A stretch of 64,000 nt of DNA. It comes from an uncultured Flavobacteriaceae bacterium (GTDB lineage Bacteria; Bacteroidota; Bacteroidia; Flavobacteriales; Flavobacteriaceae). How positions within the stretch are numbered: position 1 is the stretch's first letter; each line of letters starts with the position of its first letter. A program made the translations under genes and the position numbers. Below are positions 59,609 through 64,000 of the stretch, piece by piece. The notes below the pieces were generated by a model, which saw only the letters and a list, made by a program, of their open reading frames with translations, ran no database searches and had not been told where the DNA came from. The stretch is from contig CAJIZF010000004.1 of NCBI GenBank assembly GCA_905181835.1, forward strand, positions 248,001 through 312,000, given 5' to 3'.

Positions 59609-60508
59609 ATGATTCGACCAAAATATCTAAAAAAAGGTGATACAATAGCTATTGTGTCCACAGCAAGGAAAGTATCAAAAGACGAATTAAACGCTTCTGT
59701 TTTAATATTAAATAATTGGGGTTTAAATATAATTTTTGGTTTATCGATTGGTGCTGAACACTATCAGTTCGCTGGGATGGATTCCCTTCGAGCATCCGAT
59801 TTTCAAGAAATGTTAGACAATCCCAAAATAAAAGCAATTTGGTGTGCTAGAGGCGGCTATGGAACGATTAGAATGATTGATTTGTTGGACTTTAGCAATT
59901 TTAAAAACAATCCAAAATGGATTATAGGTTATAGTGATGTTACGGTCTTGCATTCTCATTTACATCAATTAGGATTTGAAACATTACATGCCCAAATGCC
60001 GGTTTCAATTGAAACTAAAACAGCAGCTTGTGTTCAATCTTTAAAAAGTTCACTTTTTGGGAAGAATACTAATATTACTATTCCTTATGAAGCATCTAAT
60101 GTTACGGGAAATGCAAAAGGAGTTGTGGTAGGAGGTAATCTTTCTATGTTATATTCACTGTGCGGAAGTTCATCTTCTATTTCCACAAAAGGGAAAATTT
60201 TGTTTATTGAAGATTTAGATGAGTATTTATATCACATTGATCGTATGCTTCAAAATCTAAAACGAAATGGTATGCTTGACCAATTAGAAGGATTAATTAT
60301 TGGTGGGATGACGCAAATGCACGATAATGATATCCCATTTGGTCAATCTACTGAAGAAATTATTTTGAGTATTTGTGATGATTATAATTACCCAATAGTT
60401 TTTAATTTTCCCGCTGGTCATATAAAAGATAATAGAGCGTTAATTTTAGGAAGAAAAGCTGAATTAATAATTTCTAAAACTGAAACAATCTTAACTTTCG
60501 ATTCGTAA
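59609..60508 (+). CDS. ldcA: LD-carboxypeptidase (S66 family)
   Basis: Cuts the terminal D-Ala from muropeptide tetrapeptides during wall recycling. Starting at the ATG at 59609, the 299 residues have the N-terminal GDTIAIVSTARKVS, the nucleophile Ser in GYSDVTVLHS (~113) and the Glu/His pair region in LFIEDLDEYLYHIDRML (~206-222). A final His is in FNFPAGHIKDN (~274-284). This Ser-Glu-His triad is the S66 signature. The yraN gene starts 2 bases after it. Confidence 0.93.
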   Translation: MIRPKYLKKGDTIAIVSTARKVSKDELNASVLILNNWGLNIIFGLSIGAEHYQFAGMDSLRASDFQEMLDNPKIKAIWCARGGYGTIRMIDLLDFSNFKNNPKWIIGYSDVTVLHSHLHQLGFETLHAQMPVSIETKTAACVQSLKSSLFGKNTNITIPYEASNVTGNAKGVVVGGNLSMLYSLCGSSSSISTKGKILFIEDLDEYLYHIDRMLQNLKRNGMLDQLEGLIIGGMTQMHDNDIPFGQSTEEIILSICDDYNYPIVFNFPAGHIKDNRALILGRKAELIISKTETILTFDS

Positions 60509-60510
60509 TC

Positions 60511-60873
60511 ATGGCTTATCATAATGAATTAGGAAAACAAGGGGAGAAGATGGCAGTAGCTTATTTGGCAAAAAACGGTTATGATATTTTAGAGCAAAAT
60601 TTTTACTTTGATAAAGCTGAAATAGACATTATTGCACAAAAAAATAAAGAGACTATCGTAGTGGTGGAAGTGAAAACCAGAAATAGTAATTTTTTTGGAA
60701 ATCCTCAAGATTTTGTTAGCCCTTCAAAAATTAAGTTATTAGTAAAAGCTGCAAATGAGTACATTATTTCTAAAAATTTAGATGTAGAAGTCCGATTTGA
60801 TATTATTGCTGTGATCAAAAATAAAAGAGAAGAAAAAATTGAGCACTTTGAAAATGCTTTTTATCACTTTTAA
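60511..60873 (+). CDS. YraN family (UPF0102) endonuclease-like protein
   Basis: A 120-residue protein of UPF0102 (YraN). The fold is nuclease-like: the N-terminal LGKQGEKMAVAYLAKNGYDILEQN, then the D-x(n)-ExK core in KAEIDIIAQKNKETIVVVEVKTR, as in Holliday-junction resolvase-like enzymes. Biological substrates are unknown. It is co-transcribed with ldcA and ends 3 bases before the convergent thioredoxin-fold gene. Confidence 0.92.
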   Translation: MAYHNELGKQGEKMAVAYLAKNGYDILEQNFYFDKAEIDIIAQKNKETIVVVEVKTRNSNFFGNPQDFVSPSKIKLLVKAANEYIISKNLDVEVRFDIIAVIKNKREEKIEHFENAFYHF

Positions 60874-60876
60874 AAT

Positions 60877-62193
60877 TTATTCCTTATTCAAATACGTTTT
60901 TAAATCTTTAAGCCCTTCTGGTTTAAATTTAAATTTTTTGTCTTGATCCAATACAAAATAGGTAGGAGTACTCGTTAATGCATAATCTTTAACCACTTTG
61001 TTATTCCATTTTTGTAATTTTATTGCATTGATGAAGTTTGGAAATTTTTTAACTTCACTTGACCACTTTGTATAGTTCTCTTCTAAACCAACAGCAACTA
61101 CCTTGTATTTTGTGCTGTTCAGTTTCTGACTCAAACTGTGTAGTTGGGGAAGTTCTTTTAAGCAATGAGAACATCCGCTACTCCAAAAAACCAAAATATA
61201 ATTTTCTGCCACATCCAATGTGCTTAATCTTCTTAGGCTACTTTCATCTAATATAAAATCGGGCGCAGAATTTCCGATAGATAGATTTTTAAATTGTGTT
61301 AATTTTAAAGCGAGGCTGGTGTCATTTTGTTGATTAGCTAGCGGTATTAAATGTCTTTCAGCTAAATAATTGGCGACTATTATATCATCATTAGAGACAA
61401 ATTTTTGCCACATTTTTTCTAAAAATGACTTTCTAAAAATGGGGTTAGCATATCTAGTTTTAGCGACTACTAGATCAATATTAAAACTATAATTGTTTTG
61501 TTCGGTAAACCCCTCACTTACAACACTATAAATATAGGCCAATGATTTGTCTAATAGTAAATTAGAACTTTGTAATACTTCGTTACTAAAGTCAATATTT
61601 TTAAAATAATCAGTAGTTTTATTTTTTATATAACTTGATTTGGGCTCATATTTAGATGGAATATATGGCTTATTCGCTTTTATAAAGTGATTTACTAACA
61701 TACCTTTAGACTTTTCTTCATATGTTATTTGTAATTCACGTTGTGTATCAAAAATAGTAGTGATAGCTTTACGATTAATTTGATCTTTTGAGAATTCAAC
61801 TTCTAATAATTTACCTAGAGATGTCAGTTCACTCAAATAAGAAAATAACAAAATGTTTTCAGACGATTTTAGAAATATAGGGCCATCATTTAAGTTAAAT
61901 TTTAATTCGATATCCTCCTTTCCATTATAAATAAGATCAAAATTATATTCATTTTGAGGTACCGCGTAAACCAATTTATAGATTCCTTTTATTGCTTTTT
62001 CATTGAGTTTGAAAACTAAATGACCTTCAACAAATTTACTCTGTGCAACATATTTTGTTCCAGTAGGAGAATTTTTATAAAGTATACCCCAAGTAAAATC
62101 CTCTTCGGGTATAAAAGTAGCTTTTATAGTGTTTTGAGATATTAATAATGAAGGAATCATTACCAATAAATAAAAAATACATTTAAATTTCAT
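60877..62193 (-). CDS. TlpA-like thioredoxin-fold exported protein
   Basis: A 438-residue exported protein with a signal peptide (MKFKCIFYLLVMIPSLLISQ), an N-terminal ~280-residue domain of unknown fold, and a C-terminal thioredoxin/TlpA domain (~300-438). The redox motif is SSGCSHCLKELP, a CxxC, and YALTSTPTYFVLD provides the cis-Pro loop. Such proteins reduce or isomerise disulfides in the periplasm. Length and layout match the flavobacterial TlpA/DUF4369-like type. The ATG at 62193 is preferred because an upstream ATG at 62217 has no signal. Confidence 0.88.
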   Translation of the reverse strand: MKFKCIFYLLVMIPSLLISQNTIKATFIPEEDFTWGILYKNSPTGTKYVAQSKFVEGHLVFKLNEKAIKGIYKLVYAVPQNEYNFDLIYNGKEDIELKFNLNDGPIFLKSSENILLFSYLSELTSLGKLLEVEFSKDQINRKAITTIFDTQRELQITYEEKSKGMLVNHFIKANKPYIPSKYEPKSSYIKNKTTDYFKNIDFSNEVLQSSNLLLDKSLAYIYSVVSEGFTEQNNYSFNIDLVVAKTRYANPIFRKSFLEKMWQKFVSNDDIIVANYLAERHLIPLANQQNDTSLALKLTQFKNLSIGNSAPDFILDESSLRRLSTLDVAENYILVFWSSGCSHCLKELPQLHSLSQKLNSTKYKVVAVGLEENYTKWSSEVKKFPNFINAIKLQKWNNKVVKDYALTSTPTYFVLDQDKKFKFKPEGLKDLKTYLNKE

Positions 62194-62224
62194 AGGATAT
62201 AATTTTACCAAAAACACGTACTAA

Positions 62225-64000
62225 TTAATCCAAAACAGGTGATAAAGATCGTAATGCTTTATTTATGGTGGTTATATTTTCAAAGGTAATAATTAATCGC
62301 AATCCGTTTCTTGTTTGTTTTTCTTTCATTTTAACTATACGAGGATTGTTTTGTACGTATTGAATAACTTCAGAAAAAGCAGGACTTTGGTAAAATGAAC
62401 TTTCTTGATTTGTAATAAAATATCCAACTAGTTTCCCCTGTTTCATCAATACACGTTCTAATCCAATAGTTGCAGCAATCCATTTGATTCGAACGCTATT
62501 GATTAAATCTATTGCTTGAAGCGGGAGTTCACCAAAACGATCTATTAAATCTACTTCGTATTTTTGAAGTTCCTCTTCGGTTTTCAACTCACTTAATTTA
62601 TTGTATAAGTTCAGCCTTTCGGTGATATTATTGATATAATCGTCTGGAAATAGTAATTCGAAATCGGTATCAATAACTGTTTCTTTTACAAAATCTTTAA
62701 GCTCGTGTTCTGTACCAAGATAAAGCTCTTTAAATTCTTTTTCTTTTAATTCATCGATTGCTTCGGCAAGTATTTTTTGATAGGTTTCAAAACCAATTTC
62801 ATTAATAAATCCGCTTTGTTCCCCACCCAATAAATCACCAGCCCCTCGAATTTCCAAATCTTTCATAGCGATATTTAAACCACTTCCTAATTCGCTAAAC
62901 TGTTCCAGGGCCTGGATACGTTTGCGAGCATCATCGGTCATTGCTGAATATGGAGGAGTGATGAAATAACAAAATGCTTTTTTATTACTTCTACCTACAC
63001 GACCTCGCATTTGATGTAAATCGGAGAGCCCAAAATTATTAGCATTGTTAATAAACATCGTGTTGGCATTTGGCACATCCAAACCACTTTCGATAATCGT
63101 GGTAGAAACCAATACATCAAACTCATTATTCATAAAAGCTAACATGAGTTGTTCTAGCTTTCTCCCTTCCATTTGACCGTGCCCAACACCAATTTTTGCA
63201 TCCGGAACGAGTCGTTGTATCATACCTGCAACTTCTTTTATATTTTCAATTCTATTATGAACAAAAAATACTTGACCGTTTCTTGAAATTTCGTAACGAA
63301 TGGCATCTCTTATGTTGTCTTCAGAAAAACGAACCACTTGAGTTTCTACAGGATATCGGTTAGGTGGCGGGGTACTAATAATAGATAAATCTCTTGCTGC
63401 CATCAAACTAAATTGTAGTGTTCTCGGAATGGGAGTTGCAGTTAACGTTAAGGTATCCACATTTTGTTTGATTGTTTTTAATTTATCTTTTACAGCCACA
63501 CCAAACTTTTGTTCTTCATCGATAATTAATAACCCTAAGTCTTTAAATTGTACAACCTTATTCACTAATTGATGTGTTCCAATTACAATGTCTAAAGTTC
63601 CGTTTTTTAATCGATCTAATACTGAAGTTCGTTGTTTAGCAGTTCTAAATCGGTTGAGGTAATCAACGTTCACAGGCATTTCGGATAATCTTTCTGAAAA
63701 AGTTTTAAAATGTTGAAATGCTAAAATGGTAGTTGGCACCAATATAGCAACTTGTTTTCCATTATCTACTGCTTTAAAAGCCGCTCTAACTGCTACTTCT
63801 GTTTTTCCAAAACCTACATCACCACAAACCAAACGATCCATCGGGCGTTCGTTTTCCATGTCGCGTTTTATATCTGCTGTAGCTGTGACTTGATCTGGAG
63901 TATCTTCATAAATAAAAGAAGATTCTAATTCAAGTTGTAAATAAGAGTCTAGATCGTATGCAAAACCCTTTAGCGTTCTTCTTTTAGCATATAATTCAAT
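62225..64000 (-). CDS. mfd: Transcription-repair coupling factor Mfd, C-terminal part
   Basis: Helicase/translocase that removes stalled RNA polymerase and recruits UvrA. The frame is open from the right edge to the stop at 62225, so the N-terminus lies outside; only about half of the ~1100-residue protein is seen. Visible are RecG-like helicase motifs: CGDVGFGKTEVAVRAAFKAV (motif I, Walker A), LLIIDEEQKFGV (motif II, DEEQ), TATPIPRTL (motif III), TTIIESGLDVPNANT and QMRGRVGRS (motifs V and VI). The C-terminal TRCF domain is complete to VLD. It is the first gene before the TlpA-like gene on the same strand, 31 bases apart. Confidence 0.95.
   Translation of the reverse strand: MELYAKRRTLKGFAYDLDSYLQLELESSFIYEDTPDQVTATADIKRDMENERPMDRLVCGDVGFGKTEVAVRAAFKAVDNGKQVAILVPTTILAFQHFKTFSERLSEMPVNVDYLNRFRTAKQRTSVLDRLKNGTLDIVIGTHQLVNKVVQFKDLGLLIIDEEQKFGVAVKDKLKTIKQNVDTLTLTATPIPRTLQFSLMAARDLSIISTPPPNRYPVETQVVRFSEDNIRDAIRYEISRNGQVFFVHNRIENIKEVAGMIQRLVPDAKIGVGHGQMEGRKLEQLMLAFMNNEFDVLVSTTIIESGLDVPNANTMFINNANNFGLSDLHQMRGRVGRSNKKAFCYFITPPYSAMTDDARKRIQALEQFSELGSGLNIAMKDLEIRGAGDLLGGEQSGFINEIGFETYQKILAEAIDELKEKEFKELYLGTEHELKDFVKETVIDTDFELLFPDDYINNITERLNLYNKLSELKTEEELQKYEVDLIDRFGELPLQAIDLINSVRIKWIAATIGLERVLMKQGKLVGYFITNQESSFYQSPAFSEVIQYVQNNPRIVKMKEKQTRNGLRLIITFENITTINKALRSLSPVLD

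Noticed and set aside
1-64000. tRNA, rRNA, insertion sequence or origin of replication
   Set aside because: No cloverleaf-like sequence with CCA or TpsiC motif, no transposase, no terminal repeats with target duplications and no dnaA-box cluster were seen by eye; a tRNAscan or IS search could still find something.

Overview
The window comes from a low-GC member of the Bacteroidota, almost certainly a marine-type Flavobacteriaceae. The signs are type IX secretion (T9SS) proteins (a PorZ homologue and a C-terminal sorting domain), the Bacteroidota -7 promoter motif TAnnTTTG, A-rich leaders instead of Shine-Dalgarno sites, the MoxR/BatA-E operon, a TonB receptor with a carboxypeptidase-like N-terminal domain, and many Bacteroidota-style lipoproteins and exported proteins. 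It is mostly chromosomal core. No tRNA, rRNA, CRISPR array, prophage or complete insertion sequence was recognised, and no gene-free stretch exceeds 300 bases.

Layout. 1-6.8 kb: the start of dinB, a CYTH-domain phosphatase-like protein, and a tightly coupled minus-strand glycan operon (GH2 beta-mannosidase, GH20 hexosaminidase, CutC). 6.9-11.1 kb: 3-hydroxyanthranilate dioxygenase, a family 7 aldehyde dehydrogenase, an AlbA_2/Schlafen-type protein and a short-chain dehydrogenase. 11.3-20.4 kb: an eight-gene MoxR-DUF58-BatD-like-BatA-B-C-D-E operon for a membrane complex of VWA, TPR and SH3 proteins. 20.4-23 kb: cvpA, pheS and two small conserved unknowns. 23-26.8 kb: a secreted M36 metalloprotease gene with HYR-like repeats and a T9SS sorting domain, broken by three frameshifts. 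26.9-34 kb: gpsA and the yicC-gmk-nadD group, small membrane and hydrolase genes, and two more apparently frameshifted small genes. 34-43 kb: a cystathionine gamma-synthase-type enzyme, gdhA, a porZ-recO-TonB receptor operon, and ssb between two related palindromes. 43-54 kb: a DPP IV-type peptidase, a compact nine-gene molybdenum cofactor operon (moeA to moaA) that carries its own ModE-like DNA-binding protein and a ModE-box-like operator at its head, an alginate-export-family porin, and trhO. 54-64 kb: metG, a DUF1800/DUF1501 export pair, ldcA, yraN, a TlpA-like thioredoxin-fold protein and the C-terminal part of mfd.

How the genes work together. The Moco operon encodes nearly all the later and early steps: MoaA and MoaC (in MoaCB) make cPMP, MoaD/MoaE with a MoeB-like activator make molybdopterin, MoaB/MoeA insert molybdate, and MobA adds the nucleotide. 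It also has an anion permease and a regulator. No molybdoenzyme lies in the window. The glycan operon would remove terminal beta-mannose and beta-HexNAc residues from imported or surface-bound glycans.

The most interesting points are the palindrome at the head of the Moco operon paired with a ModE homologue that has no molybdate-binding domain; the structured inverted repeat downstream of ssb with a related palindrome upstream; and three disrupted genes between 22.9 and 34 kb, which are either real decay or base-level assembly errors. I did not find a system I could defend as wholly new.
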